A DNA stretch of 64,000 bases. Source: Agaribacillus sp965228415 (GTDB lineage Bacteria > Bacteroidota > Bacteroidia > Cytophagales > Cyclobacteriaceae). This document shows, piece by piece, positions 44,375 through 54,254 of the stretch. Position 1 is the stretch's first letter, and every line of letters begins with the position of its first letter. Both the position numbers and the translations under genes were made by a program. The stretch is from contig OZ245814.1 in NCBI GenBank assembly GCA_965228415.1, positions 5,394,001 to 5,458,000 of the forward strand, written 5' to 3'. Below the pieces are notes generated by a model that was not told the DNA's origin, ran no database searches, and saw only the letters and a program-made list of their open reading frames with translations.

Positions 44375-47300
44375 TTAAGCCGCAAACCCAATCCCCATCT
44401 CCGCCAATTCATAAAAGTGCTGAAAAACCACATCTGATTTCTCCGCAAAAATTTGACGATCGTAAGAATCGGGTAGTTTATCGTCTAGTATTTTTTTAAT
44501 TTCCTGGCGTACCATTTCTTGGGTAGCTTTCTCTCTGTGCCATTCTTGAATCAGGATTTTGTTTTTTGCATCGAAAAGGATATCCAACAAATCGATGGCA
44601 GCTAGTTTTACCTTCTTTTCTTCCTCTCTTGTAAGTTTGTCTTTTTTGAGCAAATCGAATAATTCTTGCTGTGCCTCGGACATACCGTTTTTGGTAGCTC
44701 GTACTTGTTCTTCTGACAGGTCCTCCGCCTGTTTAACCAATTCTTCGTAGGCCTCTTCAATAGATAAACTACCGGAGTTATAATCCTCGATTACTTTTTC
44801 AAAACGCTCAAGGAAGGATCCTCTTGTTTTGTTCTGTGCTAACATTTGTTTCAACTTCAATTCCAATAATTCCCGCAGGTCAGCAAACTGAATGTTTTTA
44901 TATTTTTTCTGCGGAAAATCAGCGCGTAATTGAGCAAAATCCAATTTACTTAAATCAATCTGCTTGGAAGAATCTATTGTATACTGATCACCTTTGTCCT
45001 GAAGATCACCTTTCCGTACAACACTAGTGTCCAATAATTTATCAATTCTCCGTTTTGTCCTTTCTATTGCCTCATCCTGGTCCACATGTCTATCCACAAC
45101 TTTTCGAAGATATTCAAAAACATCCCGGGCTTTTTTAATATTTGGATATTCATAGATTTCAGGTTTGGCGGAATCGTATAATCCAACGATTGTATTGACA
45201 AACAAGCGTAATTGTTTGCGGTATTCATCCTTTTCAAGAATGACATTGGCGTACTCTTGAAAGAGCTCGACTTCTTTGAAACCTTTTTCACCAAGATCAA
45301 TTATTGCTTCTATATTTATCCCCAGTTGTTTGAAATAAGCCTTGGCTTCTAAGATACCACGTTGCAATAATTCCAATAACTCGTCAAACTCCTTGACAGG
45401 AAACTCCTCTTCGCCGATATCAGTTTTCCCTTTTGATCCTTCTGCATAGGCCGCCAGGGCTTTCTTTAAACTCCTGAAAACACCAAAGTAGTCAATGACT
45501 AATCCATTTTTCTTTCCTTCAATAACGCGATTGGCCCTGGCTATGGCTTGCATCAGGGAGTGATTCTGAAGTGGTTTATCCAGATACAACGTAGATACCG
45601 ATGGCGCATCAAAACCAGTAAGCCACATGGCAGTGACAAACACAATTCTATAGGTATTATTGGGGTCTTTAAAGTAGTCCTCAATGTTACGACCATCATC
45701 ATCGGGATAATCCATCAATTTACGGTGTGGTGTAATGTTGAGTCCTTCCTTTTCGAACTTTTCTTTTTCTTCTTTTTCGGTGCCTTCACCGCTGACAACG
45801 GCGGACATTCTGGTTTCTTCCATGAAGGCAATAGCTTGTTTGTAACGTTCCTTTGTTTCGGGATCTTGCTCCCGGCTTATTTTCTTTCTGAGTTCTTTAA
45901 TTTCTTCTTTCTGCGCTTGTTGCACAAACTCATACATACGCACAGCTGTGAATTTATCAATACACACTACCATGGCTTTCATGGGTTTCCTATCCATCTC
46001 CTCGTCCTGTACATCCAGGCGATATGGATAGTGTTGTACAATGTGTTTGGCTATTTCCTGCAAACGGTCCTCACGTCTTACCACTTGCAAAAGGGTAGAA
46101 TACTCCCTATCCAGTCTTTTCTTTTGTTCATCCGAAAGATTTTCATCTTCGAGGATTTCTGCGGCATCTCCTATCAAATCTTCGTTTACCTGCTCTACGC
46201 GAGGCACGCTTTTTTTGTAGTACATAGGTACGGTGGCGCCATCTTCTATACTTTGAGCAAAGTTGTATTCCGACACATAAGGGCCAAACCAATCTTTGGT
46301 TAATTCATTTCTTAATAGTGGTGTTCCTGTAAAGGCAATGTATTGCGCATTCGGGATGGCTATGCGCATGTTTTCGCCATAACCCTTATATTGTGTACGG
46401 TGCGCCTCGTCTACAATAACAACCCAATTATCGCGGTCTGTGAGTTTGGGATAGGTTTTTCCTTTTTCAATGCCAAATTTGTGGATAAGGGAGAATAAAT
46501 AGGTTCTGTTAGATTGTAAATATTCTTGTAGTTGACTCCTCGAACCAGGGCGATAGTAATTTTCTTTCAGGTCTTTGTTTTCTGCAATAGTTTCTGTTTC
46601 CTTGAAATTGCGATAAATCTGATCGTCCAGGTCTTTGCGGTCGGTAATGATAAGAAACGACCAATTGCCGTCAATTTTCCTCCGGATTTTTCTAGAATAG
46701 AAAATCATAGAATACGATTTTCCTGAACCTTGGGTATGCCAAAATACTCCTAATTTTCCTTGCTTACCTTCTCTTCCGATTAAGGAGTCAATAGCATTGT
46801 TAACCCCTAGAAACTGGTGGTTCTTGGCAATGATTTTAACTTTATTGTTGTGATAAAGCACGAAGTTTTCAAAGTAATCCATTAGATTTTTCTTACTACA
46901 CATACCTTGACCAAACAGCTTTAAGCTTAGGTGATTTCCGGTAGCCTCACTTTCTGCTTCTATTTGTTCGAGGTTGAGTTGTTCATGGGTAATCGCCGAA
47001 TCTTTTAATTTCGTCCAAGAGAAGAAATGTTCCCAAGGGGCCTTGAAAGCACCTACTCTGGTCTGAATGCCATTGGAAATACAGACAAATAAATTATACC
47101 AAAACAACTGCGGAATATCTCTTTTATAACGTTTGAGATTGATATCGTAGCCGGACTTCACCTTCTCAGTGGCATTTTTTAACTCGATCATCACCAGGGG
47201 CAAGCCATTTACATATAGCAGCAAATCAGGCCTTCGGGTGATATTTTCTGCTTGTTGATATTCAATGCTGAGCTGTGAAACTACCACAAAATCATTGTTT

Positions 47301-47662
47301 TCCGGCTGGCCAAAATCCAAGACATGAATGTAGTCACTTTCTTCTTTGCCTTCTGAATTAATAAAGGTAACGTGAACACCTTTTCTTATCAATTCGTAAA
47401 CCTCTTTGTTGGCTATAACCGGTTGTAAGGTAGCCCTGCTTTTGCACAATTCATGGATTGCATATTGTATGCTTTCTTCAGGAAAACCCGGATTGAGCTC
47501 AATTAGCCTTGTTTTTAAGCGATCTTTGAGCACTACTTCTTTGAGATGATCACGACCCACCAACTCTTTTTTCCAGGCATTGATGTGCTGGTTGTATTTC
47601 AGTTGCTCTAGAAAGAACTGAATATCTGCCTCTTCTATGTGAGATTCGTTTAAAAAAGCCAT
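44375..47662 (-). CDS. hsdR: Type I restriction enzyme R subunit
   Basis: This 1095-residue protein is the motor and nuclease subunit of a type I restriction-modification complex. The N-terminal PD-(D/E)xK nuclease is seen as RPDLLLY (Asp146) and VMIELKN (Glu160, Lys162). The SF2 helicase follows with a Walker A variant HTQGSGKS (309-316), DEAH (418-421), TGTP (445-448) and a late motif AIARANR. The C-terminal third is helical and would contact HsdM. The complex translocates unmodified DNA and cuts at a distance. Length and motifs are complete, with no frameshift. It begins 5 bp after the unknown gene at 47668, so it is part of the same operon as hsdM and hsdS. Confidence 0.95.
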   Translation of the reverse strand: MAFLNESHIEEADIQFFLEQLKYNQHINAWKKELVGRDHLKEVVLKDRLKTRLIELNPGFPEESIQYAIHELCKSRATLQPVIANKEVYELIRKGVHVTFINSEGKEESDYIHVLDFGQPENNDFVVVSQLSIEYQQAENITRRPDLLLYVNGLPLVMIELKNATEKVKSGYDINLKRYKRDIPQLFWYNLFVCISNGIQTRVGAFKAPWEHFFSWTKLKDSAITHEQLNLEQIEAESEATGNHLSLKLFGQGMCSKKNLMDYFENFVLYHNNKVKIIAKNHQFLGVNNAIDSLIGREGKQGKLGVFWHTQGSGKSYSMIFYSRKIRRKIDGNWSFLIITDRKDLDDQIYRNFKETETIAENKDLKENYYRPGSRSQLQEYLQSNRTYLFSLIHKFGIEKGKTYPKLTDRDNWVVIVDEAHRTQYKGYGENMRIAIPNAQYIAFTGTPLLRNELTKDWFGPYVSEYNFAQSIEDGATVPMYYKKSVPRVEQVNEDLIGDAAEILEDENLSDEQKKRLDREYSTLLQVVRREDRLQEIAKHIVQHYPYRLDVQDEEMDRKPMKAMVVCIDKFTAVRMYEFVQQAQKEEIKELRKKISREQDPETKERYKQAIAFMEETRMSAVVSGEGTEKEEKEKFEKEGLNITPHRKLMDYPDDDGRNIEDYFKDPNNTYRIVFVTAMWLTGFDAPSVSTLYLDKPLQNHSLMQAIARANRVIEGKKNGLVIDYFGVFRSLKKALAAYAEGSKGKTDIGEEEFPVKEFDELLELLQRGILEAKAYFKQLGINIEAIIDLGEKGFKEVELFQEYANVILEKDEYRKQLRLFVNTIVGLYDSAKPEIYEYPNIKKARDVFEYLRKVVDRHVDQDEAIERTKRRIDKLLDTSVVRKGDLQDKGDQYTIDSSKQIDLSKLDFAQLRADFPQKKYKNIQFADLRELLELKLKQMLAQNKTRGSFLERFEKVIEDYNSGSLSIEEAYEELVKQAEDLSEEQVRATKNGMSEAQQELFDLLKKDKLTREEEKKVKLAAIDLLDILFDAKNKILIQEWHREKATQEMVRQEIKKILDDKLPDSYDRQIFAEKSDVVFQHFYELAEMGIGFAA

Positions 47663-47667
47663 TTACA

Positions 47668-48267
47668 TTATCCTTTCAATCTATGTTTTTCAATTAACGG
47701 ATTTACCTCGTCTTTAACTAAACCTAATAATTCCAAGGTATCCTTTAACACATTTTGGGAAGTCTGTTTTCTGTTCTCCGGCAATAGTCGCACCAAAGAC
47801 TCATAGCCTTCAAGCTGGAATGGTAAATTTTTCCAAACGGCCCAGTAGTTATTTGAATCCGTTTTATATTCTTTTAAAGCTCTTAAATTGACAATATCCT
47901 TTTTAATATTAACACCATCAAATGCCTTATTGTCAAAACCAATATGTACTCCTAAATATGGTTGTCTTCTCGGTTGTATATCTTCAAATGCAACAGAAAT
48001 TACAGGATAGTTTTCTACCTGGCACCATTCCTGCCGATACACCCAAAGTTTGTTCCATCGATATTCCCAATTATCTGAAAAACAAACACGCCAGTCATTC
48101 CCTGCATTCGATAAAGCTTCTTTCAAACCTGCTTCTACCTCCGCCCAAAATTGTTGTATTAGGCGCTTACACACCGTTTCCGCCTGATCGGCTACCTTTA
48201 GCATGGTTTCAAAATTTTCAGGTTGGGTAAAAAATTGGAAGATCTCCTCTTCGTATCGATTTTTCAT
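47668..48267 (-). CDS. Unknown protein overlapping the PD-(D/E)XK nuclease gene
   Basis: A 199-residue soluble protein without recognised domain. It opens with a helical region (EEEIFQFFTQPENFETMLKVADQ, VCKRLIQQFWAEVEAGLKEAL) followed by a Trp/Tyr-rich beta segment (WRVCFSDNWEYRWNKLWVYRQEW, YLGVHIGFDNKAF) and a C-terminal helix. Its start overlaps the stop of the nuclease gene by 4 bp (48264-48267), so translation is coupled and the two products probably work together. The aromatic beta segment resembles what is often seen in the C-terminal half of PDDEXK_4 proteins, so it may be a detached domain of that family. This is inference. Confidence 0.6.
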   Translation of the reverse strand: MKNRYEEEIFQFFTQPENFETMLKVADQAETVCKRLIQQFWAEVEAGLKEALSNAGNDWRVCFSDNWEYRWNKLWVYRQEWCQVENYPVISVAFEDIQPRRQPYLGVHIGFDNKAFDGVNIKKDIVNLRALKEYKTDSNNYWAVWKNLPFQLEGYESLVRLLPENRKQTSQNVLKDTLELLGLVKDEVNPLIEKHRLKG

Positions 48268-49004
48268 AGGCTTTCGATGGTTTTGATGTATTGATGCAAT
48301 ATCTGCTGCACCCGGGGAGATTTTATTTTTTGATAGCAGTCTATTAGCCAGGGAATTATATGCTGACGATATCCTATTTCAACCAATTGGCCTGAGCCTC
48401 GAAGTTCTTTAGCAAGATTCGGCGAGATGGACAAAGGACCAGGCTTCGTACCTTGGGGTGTTAGGTAAATTAGCTTAACATCGTTTTGGTTTAAGTGCAG
48501 CCTGTTTACCAAATAATTGTGATAGCGCTCCAGTTGACTTTCCTGGTCACCCGCATAGATCTTGTTTTCTATAATAATGGCTTTACTCCTTCCAGCCACT
48601 TTGAACTCGATGATAATATCTATGCGCCCATCAGTAGTTGATAGCTCTTCATTTATTGTAAAAAAAGTAAAGTCCTTATAAGACATAGGCAGCTCAAGTA
48701 CATTCCGCAAAAAAATATCGAGAAACAAAGCTTTTTGTTCATGGCTTGCCTTAGGGTTAAGCAAATGACAAATAAAGGGGGTGTGAACTTTTTCTTCGTA
48801 GCGACTGACATTGAGAATGTCGAAAACATTATAAAAGGGGGTTTCCACCGTTAGAAGTTCCTGCATACGAGCATCGAAAGGACGAAAAATCTGCTGAAAA
48901 GCCTTAAACTGACTCTTGTCAGCTTCAAAACATTCCTGCCAAAAGGTGTTTTCCAACTTTCTGTACTCGGTGAGGAGCGTTTTGAATTGTTTTATCGTTT
49001 CCAT
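48264..49004 (-). CDS. PD-(D/E)XK nuclease family protein (PDDEXK_4) inside the RM operon
   Basis: A 246-residue protein of the PF14281 type. The N-terminal half has EEKVHTPFICHLLNPKASH, which is the family's conserved entry, and the nuclease core reads GRIDIIIEF (Asp129) and AIIIENKIYAGDQESQL (Glu146, Lys148), followed by LERYHNYL. The catalytic residues are intact. Such genes often lie in defence islands, including inside type I RM loci. The target, DNA type and trigger are unknown. It is 33 bp downstream of hsdS and overlaps the next gene by 4 bp, so the pair is embedded between hsdS and hsdR. Confidence 0.82.
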   Translation of the reverse strand: METIKQFKTLLTEYRKLENTFWQECFEADKSQFKAFQQIFRPFDARMQELLTVETPFYNVFDILNVSRYEEKVHTPFICHLLNPKASHEQKALFLDIFLRNVLELPMSYKDFTFFTINEELSTTDGRIDIIIEFKVAGRSKAIIIENKIYAGDQESQLERYHNYLVNRLHLNQNDVKLIYLTPQGTKPGPLSISPNLAKELRGSGQLVEIGYRQHIIPWLIDCYQKIKSPRVQQILHQYIKTIESL

Positions 49005-49037
49005 GTAAATTAATTGCTGGCTTAATGTTTATCCTTT

Positions 49038-50438
49038 TTAAGTTTGGTAATTTCTCTCAGGTTCAGCAGTTTTGTTCAAAGCATGTTCATTTTCAATGGC
49101 CTTGATCTCTAAATTCTCCACACTTAGCTTGCCACTGATTAGACGAGGTAATAGTAAATCGCGTGTTTCCTGAAGGATCTGGTTTTTCCTTCCTAGTAAT
49201 TGTATTTTGTTAATCATGGGTGCCATTAACCCATCAAAATATTTCAGTAAGTCTTTGTCTGGATTTGAGATTTTCGTTGAGACAATGAAGTCTTCAAATT
49301 GATAATTACTTATTCCTGTGGATTGCACCTGAAAAACTTTGAGCTCGCCAGTTGAATACATCATATTCAATATTGAATATATATAATAAGCAGAGGTTTC
49401 ACTGTCATTAACTCTCAAAAGTTTACAAAAGCTGGCCGCAATAACATCATGATCAAACCTTTGTAAAGCGGTTTTTGATAAAAAAGACGTTCGTCCTAAA
49501 GATTGATCTTCTGTGCCTCCCGAAACCTCAAAGATTATATCATTGGGTTTAAATCGCCTGTTTGAAAGGTTTGATTCGGTATGATATCGGAGGACTTCAA
49601 AGTTTAATTGTCCTTTTCTAAATTTAGGGATGTCAGTCCCACGAATTACATGAGCAGGAATTGTGTTTTTTCCTTTAGGCACATCTTCTCCCCAACCACC
49701 ACCAATATAGTGATCCAAACAGTCTCTTAGCTTTACCTTTTTCCATTTCTGAGGCAATGCCCCATTTGTACCATGCGGCACTTCCTTTCCATTGGCATCA
49801 AGGAACCTAGTCTCTTTATAACCAGGAAAGCGCAAACGTACAAACCATTCTTTGTAGATTTCCTCAGCCATTTCTTCTAACAACTTGATGCGTTGGTTGT
49901 TGTTTTCTATGAGGTCATCATAGGCGGAGAGGATAGAGGCGATTTTTTTTTGGGTGGAGAGTGGGGGAAATGAAACCTTAAAATTCTTGAGATAACCTAA
50001 ATTTATTTTCGGAACACCAGTTGTCATAGATTCCATCGTAATCTGTTTGACTATTTTAGGCGAACTTAAATAATAGTAGGAAAATAATGGGTCAGCAATC
50101 TCACCATTTAATCTCATTCTCATTTGATTGGAAGATATTATATACTTATCGAATGGTTTTTTTGGAACAATGCCTACCTGACCTATTGTGCCCTTTTTTG
50201 TAAATACAATATCATTTGGAAGACAAGCACATCTTGATAACCTTTTAGCCGTTTGGTTAGAAACAAACTTGAAATTACTTGCCTTAAAACGAAACTTCCC
50301 TTTGGATAGATTCACCCCTCTTATAACCGGTATTCCTTTTACGGTATAATCTGATGCAGGGAGATTGGAGCCAAAAGGTCCATCAACCAACCCACCTTTT
50401 TCTAGGGCATATTCACCTAATTTCTTTTTCTTTATCAT
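49038..50438 (-). CDS. hsdS: Type I restriction enzyme S (specificity) subunit
   Basis: A 466-residue specificity subunit with two target recognition domains. The first (about 1-150) opens KLGEYALEKGGLVDGPFGSNLP and has PVIRGVNLSKGKF. The central conserved helix region is FPPLSTQKKIASILSAYDDLIENN-like, continuing NQRIKLLEEMAEEIYKEWF. The second domain (about 225-400) has AHVIRGTDIPKFRKG, and a second spacer ends RDLLLPRLISGKLSVE. HsdS selects the bipartite sequence that HsdM methylates and HsdR restricts. The gene is 10 bp downstream of hsdM. Both domains look intact. No inverted repeats or second hsdS fragment suggesting phase variation were seen. Confidence 0.92.
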   Translation of the reverse strand: MIKKKKLGEYALEKGGLVDGPFGSNLPASDYTVKGIPVIRGVNLSKGKFRFKASNFKFVSNQTAKRLSRCACLPNDIVFTKKGTIGQVGIVPKKPFDKYIISSNQMRMRLNGEIADPLFSYYYLSSPKIVKQITMESMTTGVPKINLGYLKNFKVSFPPLSTQKKIASILSAYDDLIENNNQRIKLLEEMAEEIYKEWFVRLRFPGYKETRFLDANGKEVPHGTNGALPQKWKKVKLRDCLDHYIGGGWGEDVPKGKNTIPAHVIRGTDIPKFRKGQLNFEVLRYHTESNLSNRRFKPNDIIFEVSGGTEDQSLGRTSFLSKTALQRFDHDVIAASFCKLLRVNDSETSAYYIYSILNMMYSTGELKVFQVQSTGISNYQFEDFIVSTKISNPDKDLLKYFDGLMAPMINKIQLLGRKNQILQETRDLLLPRLISGKLSVENLEIKAIENEHALNKTAEPERNYQT

Positions 50439-50448
50439 CTTAGTTAAA

Positions 50449-52557
50449 CTAGGGAATTAATTTGTTTAGGCTATTAAGGATTGAATTCTCTGATTCTCGG
50501 GATTCTAAGCTTAATTCTTGAAATGACAACATGAATTTTTTCATTTTTGCATTAAATTCATTTTTAGAAATATTATCATTCTGAATTTCCACCCCTACAT
50601 ACCTTCCCGCATTCAAGGAATAATCCTGTTCATCAATATATTCATTTGGGTCGGCTACCTTGCAAAGTCCCACAATATCCTGATACTTAGCTTCCGGGAA
50701 ACGTATTTGTAACCAATTGATGTTTTCGTGCCAATACACCGTTTGATCTTTGCTTGCTGTATAAGTATGTGATGCCAATTCTAAAACTTTATCCGCCCGA
50801 TTCAGCTCGCTTTCCGTCCATGATTTATCGTTTTTCAGTTTCAGATCTTTGTCGGCCTGCTTCCATAAGTCACTGAGCTTGTTTACAAATGATTTTAGAC
50901 TATTTGCAGTTTTTTGTTCTGCCTTTATCCAGGTTTCCAGTGCCTGTGACGCAGCTAACTGCGCTTTGTTTTCTAAAGGAATCTTTGCACTGCTTTGAGG
51001 TGGCATATTATCATTCAAGACAAGAAGTGATAATTCGGTGAGCTGGGTAAAGAAATTGGCTTCTTCAAGTTTCTTAAGCTTTGCTGGTTTTAAAGATGCT
51101 TTAGAGGTATCACTATAACTCCTTAAGCCATCAAGCACGTCTTGTGTCAATTGTAGTAGTGCCTCGCGGGCAGGCGGCACTTTTTGTAAAGCTTCTGCCG
51201 TCTTGTTTAAATAGTCATTAATATGTTCAAGATATCGCTTAGTTTCCCCGCGGTACAAGCGTACAATGGCTGCTAAATTTTGCTGTTGCTCCTCTGTCCA
51301 CTCACGATGGGCACGGTCTATTTGGCGATACACATTACGGGCATCCAAAAAGAGGATTTTGTCCCTGCGATTGGTATGCACCTTTTGTTTATCAAAAAAC
51401 CATAAGGTAGCCGGTAGGGTTACGGTAAAGAACATGTTAGAAGGCATACTCACGATGCAATCCACAATGCCACTGTCCACAATATTTTTGCGTATATTAT
51501 ATTCCGCATTACGGGCATCGGAGGCAGAGTTAGGCATGACAAAACCAGCCCGTCCGGTGTCATTTAAGGAAGTCGCAAAGAGCGAAATCCACAGGTAGTT
51601 GGCATCCGATATCTTATCGTCCTTCTTGCCTTTGTTTTTAGGTAGGCCGTACTCGTAAAAACGCTTATCTGCTTTTACAGTGCTTTCTTTAACCGATTTT
51701 ACATTAAATGGCGGATTGGCCATCACGTAGTCGAACTTACCATAGCTTTCGTATGGATCGCTTTCATAGGAATTGACTTCCTCGATTTCACCGCGTAAGT
51801 TATTTACCAGCAAGTTCATTTTGGCCAAACGTACAGTTTCTCCCATGAACTCCTGTCCGCATACATAAATATCATTAAGGTCGTGGCTAGCATTGCGAAT
51901 AAAGGTAGCAGATTGAACAAACATACCACCAGACCCACAGGCTGGATCAAAAAGCTTTCCGCTATATGGTTCTATCACCTCCACAATAAATCGCACCACT
52001 GAAGTAGGCGTAAAGAATTCTCCTCCTTTTTGTCCCTCGCTTAAAGCAAACTTACCCAGGAAATATTCATAGATTTTTCCAAAAACATCACCAGTGGCAT
52101 CCTGCGGTATGTCCGAAAAAGTTTTGAGTAGCTGTGGTAGTATGTCGGTTTTTTTCCTTTCTATTTCGAAATAGGCCTTGGTGGGTAATACCCCCTGAAA
52201 CTTAGCATCCTGATACCTTTCAATACCCTCCATGGCCTCACGCAATGCTTTTGCCATACTTTGATCCTCTGGTAAATTCAAGAGATAATTGAATCTGGCA
52301 TTATCCGGTAAATAGAAGCCACAGATGGCCAATGATATTTCCTGGATTGTCTGCTCCATTCTTGTCCCTTTGACTTTTTGATATTCTGATAATATTTGGG
52401 ATTCGAACTGGCTGTATTTATTTTCCGCAAATTTAAGGAAGATAAGCCCTAATACCGGAACGGCATAATCGGCTGCTTTAATTCCTCCATAGGCTCTCAA
52501 AGAGTTAGCTGAGTCCCATAGGTTATCTTCTAGTGCTTTTAGTTGGTCGTTGGTCAT
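50449..52557 (-). CDS. hsdM: Type I DNA methyltransferase M subunit (N6-adenine)
   Basis: A 702-residue N6-adenine methyltransferase. The N-terminal HsdM_N domain (about 5-150, LEDNLWDSANSLRAYGG) is followed by the catalytic domain with GGEFFTPTSVVRFIVE, the AdoMet-binding motif DPACGSGGM (204-212) and the catalytic NPPF (281-284). A long C-terminal extension (about 430-700) of helical, coiled-coil-like sequence makes it longer than the usual ~500-residue HsdM; this type is seen in many Bacteroidota systems. It protects host DNA by methylating the sequence chosen by HsdS. It starts 63 bp after the end of the reverse transcriptase gene. Confidence 0.94.
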   Translation of the reverse strand: MTNDQLKALEDNLWDSANSLRAYGGIKAADYAVPVLGLIFLKFAENKYSQFESQILSEYQKVKGTRMEQTIQEISLAICGFYLPDNARFNYLLNLPEDQSMAKALREAMEGIERYQDAKFQGVLPTKAYFEIERKKTDILPQLLKTFSDIPQDATGDVFGKIYEYFLGKFALSEGQKGGEFFTPTSVVRFIVEVIEPYSGKLFDPACGSGGMFVQSATFIRNASHDLNDIYVCGQEFMGETVRLAKMNLLVNNLRGEIEEVNSYESDPYESYGKFDYVMANPPFNVKSVKESTVKADKRFYEYGLPKNKGKKDDKISDANYLWISLFATSLNDTGRAGFVMPNSASDARNAEYNIRKNIVDSGIVDCIVSMPSNMFFTVTLPATLWFFDKQKVHTNRRDKILFLDARNVYRQIDRAHREWTEEQQQNLAAIVRLYRGETKRYLEHINDYLNKTAEALQKVPPAREALLQLTQDVLDGLRSYSDTSKASLKPAKLKKLEEANFFTQLTELSLLVLNDNMPPQSSAKIPLENKAQLAASQALETWIKAEQKTANSLKSFVNKLSDLWKQADKDLKLKNDKSWTESELNRADKVLELASHTYTASKDQTVYWHENINWLQIRFPEAKYQDIVGLCKVADPNEYIDEQDYSLNAGRYVGVEIQNDNISKNEFNAKMKKFMLSFQELSLESRESENSILNSLNKLIP

Positions 52558-52620
52558 TTAATTTTTTTTCTACTACTAATTTGTACTAAAATTACTCCTC
52601 TTGTACTCAAAACTACCATT

Positions 52621-54225
52621 TCATTTTATCAAGGGAAATTTAGCCCCGACAATTTTTAGCAATACATCTTTTATTGTAGCTCGAACCTTATCATAATTTC
52701 TTTCATCAAGGAATTTAAACAATCTTTCCTTTTTTTGCTTATTAAAAGGAAACATGGAACTTCTGTGAGAACCATGGTTACGTACTTCCCTTAAAAAAGT
52801 AATTTGGTGATTATAAGATATCTTTTGATTATAATAATATTCTTTTTCAAATAGATATACTAAAGTGTAAATTTTAAAATCGCTAATTTTGGTATATGGC
52901 ATTAAATCAAGCATTTCGGAGTCATCAATTCCCTTTTCCTTGCTTTTTCTTCTAATTTCTTTTCGAAAATTCTTATTGTTGTCAAACATGTAATGTTTAA
53001 AGTCGTTGACATCAGGAAATTTTCGCCAGTAATAAAAATTCAGAAGGTTTTCAATTTGATGGAAAGCTGAAGTACAAAAAGATATAAACTTATCTTCACC
53101 CTCTAAATTGTTATCCAACCTAATAAATTCCATTTTTTGATTATCCCTGATTAACACTTGCCTTACCACCTCATGGTCAATTTGTTCAAAGCTTATCTTA
53201 TGATATAGATAGGAATATTTTTGATACAACTTTAAAAACAGGGGATCCTCTTTTCCTCTAACTAATCCAATAAATTCAATATACCCTCTCAGTGCCATTT
53301 TAAAATTGGTTGGTTTCTTTATCTTACTATTGAACTTATTAAAACTAGCTTGAGCATATTCCTCTCCACCCTTTTCCCATTTGTTAATGATAGATCTCAC
53401 CATTTGGACATACGCTCTCTTAACATTGACCTTTTGATTTACTACTAATCCGGTGACTTGCTGCCTATTCATTGATGATCTCAACCTGGTCTTACTGCGA
53501 TTTACTTTGAAGCCTTCTTCTTTTTCAATAATGGCGAAAATATCATTTTTAAATTCTTCATTCAAAACCGGTCGATTAGCTGAAAAGCTTAAGTCGTCAG
53601 CATATCTCGAATATTTAATGTTTCTATGCTTACAGTATTTGGCGATTTTTCGATCTAGTCTTTGTGTAACAATATTGGAAATGGTTGGTGAAGTGGGTGC
53701 CCCTTGGGGTAAAGCATTGTTGACGGTCACTATGTTTGCAATTATAAATGCCAGTCTTTCCCTTTCATCGCAAAGATCAAAGGGACTTAATCCTAGAACA
53801 GTTTTAACTCTTCGAAACTCAATTGAGGGGAAAAAGTCCTGTATGTCAATATTTAATATAAAACGTTTATTAACATGTGGTATAGCATTGCTCACAATGT
53901 TTCGTTTGGGTAAAAATCCATGGGTGTTGCGATTGACCTTATCTGCAAAGACAATCTGCAACAGTTTGTTAATAAGGAATTGAACTCTTTTTAAATAATG
54001 ATCTGGCACATTAATTTCCCTTGCCTTGCCATTCTTTTTAGGAATCGTATATTTTGCATAGCGGGTTTCTTTTGATATTGAAAGATAATTTAGATCCCTC
54101 GCAGTAATTTTCTTTTGGCGAGTATCACCTCTAGAAACAAATGATTCAACCTGGTTAAGAAGACTGGCCAGTTGCTTTTCATTGTTAGTGACATGAAATT
54201 TCTTCTTTATTTCAACCTCTGTCAT
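52621..54225 (-). CDS. Retron-type reverse transcriptase with C-terminal HEPN-like domain
   Basis: The 534-residue protein has a reverse transcriptase core (about 1-330): KYTIPKKNGKAREINVP, the retron-specific NAxxH as NAIPH (113-117), first catalytic Asp127 in LNIDIQDFFPS, LPQGAPTSPTISN, YADD (208-211) and the retron VTG motif (257-259) in RQQVTGLVVN. These motifs separate it from group II intron, DGR and Abi-type enzymes. Residues 330-534 are an extension, helical, with SAFHQIENLLNFYYWRKF and then REVRNHGSHRSS. RNHGSH (482-487) fits the RNxxxH active-site motif of HEPN ribonucleases. A fused toxin-like effector is therefore likely. It lies just upstream of hsdM, and its own upstream region carries a candidate msr-msd RNA. 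I cannot place it in a named retron type. Confidence 0.88.
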   Translation of the reverse strand: MTEVEIKKKFHVTNNEKQLASLLNQVESFVSRGDTRQKKITARDLNYLSISKETRYAKYTIPKKNGKAREINVPDHYLKRVQFLINKLLQIVFADKVNRNTHGFLPKRNIVSNAIPHVNKRFILNIDIQDFFPSIEFRRVKTVLGLSPFDLCDERERLAFIIANIVTVNNALPQGAPTSPTISNIVTQRLDRKIAKYCKHRNIKYSRYADDLSFSANRPVLNEEFKNDIFAIIEKEEGFKVNRSKTRLRSSMNRQQVTGLVVNQKVNVKRAYVQMVRSIINKWEKGGEEYAQASFNKFNSKIKKPTNFKMALRGYIEFIGLVRGKEDPLFLKLYQKYSYLYHKISFEQIDHEVVRQVLIRDNQKMEFIRLDNNLEGEDKFISFCTSAFHQIENLLNFYYWRKFPDVNDFKHYMFDNNKNFRKEIRRKSKEKGIDDSEMLDLMPYTKISDFKIYTLVYLFEKEYYYNQKISYNHQITFLREVRNHGSHRSSMFPFNKQKKERLFKFLDERNYDKVRATIKDVLLKIVGAKFPLIK

Positions 54226-54238
54226 TTGGGTAAAAAGC

Positions 54239-54254
54239 GGACATCTGAAGTATT
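54239..54254 (-). repeat. Retron a2 arm of the inverted repeat
   Basis: Plus-strand GGACATCTGAAGTATT. It is complementary to the a1 arm at 54520-54534, except for one G-U pair and one bulged base. It lies directly upstream of the reverse transcriptase start, the usual place of a2. Confidence 0.6.

Noticed and set aside
45548..46303. 251-codon plus-strand ORF
   Set aside because: It is fully inside hsdR on the opposite strand, and its product is a low-complexity Phe/His/Ile-rich sequence without domains.
53453..53983. 176-codon plus-strand ORF
   Set aside because: It is antisense to the catalytic core of the reverse transcriptase, which has all its motifs in the minus frame.
52621..54225. 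Group II intron, DGR or AbiA/AbiK-type reverse transcriptase
   Set aside because: There is no maturase or intron RNA, no template/variable repeat pair, and the NAxxH and VTG motifs point to retrons, although the C-terminal HEPN-like part is shared in concept with AbiA.
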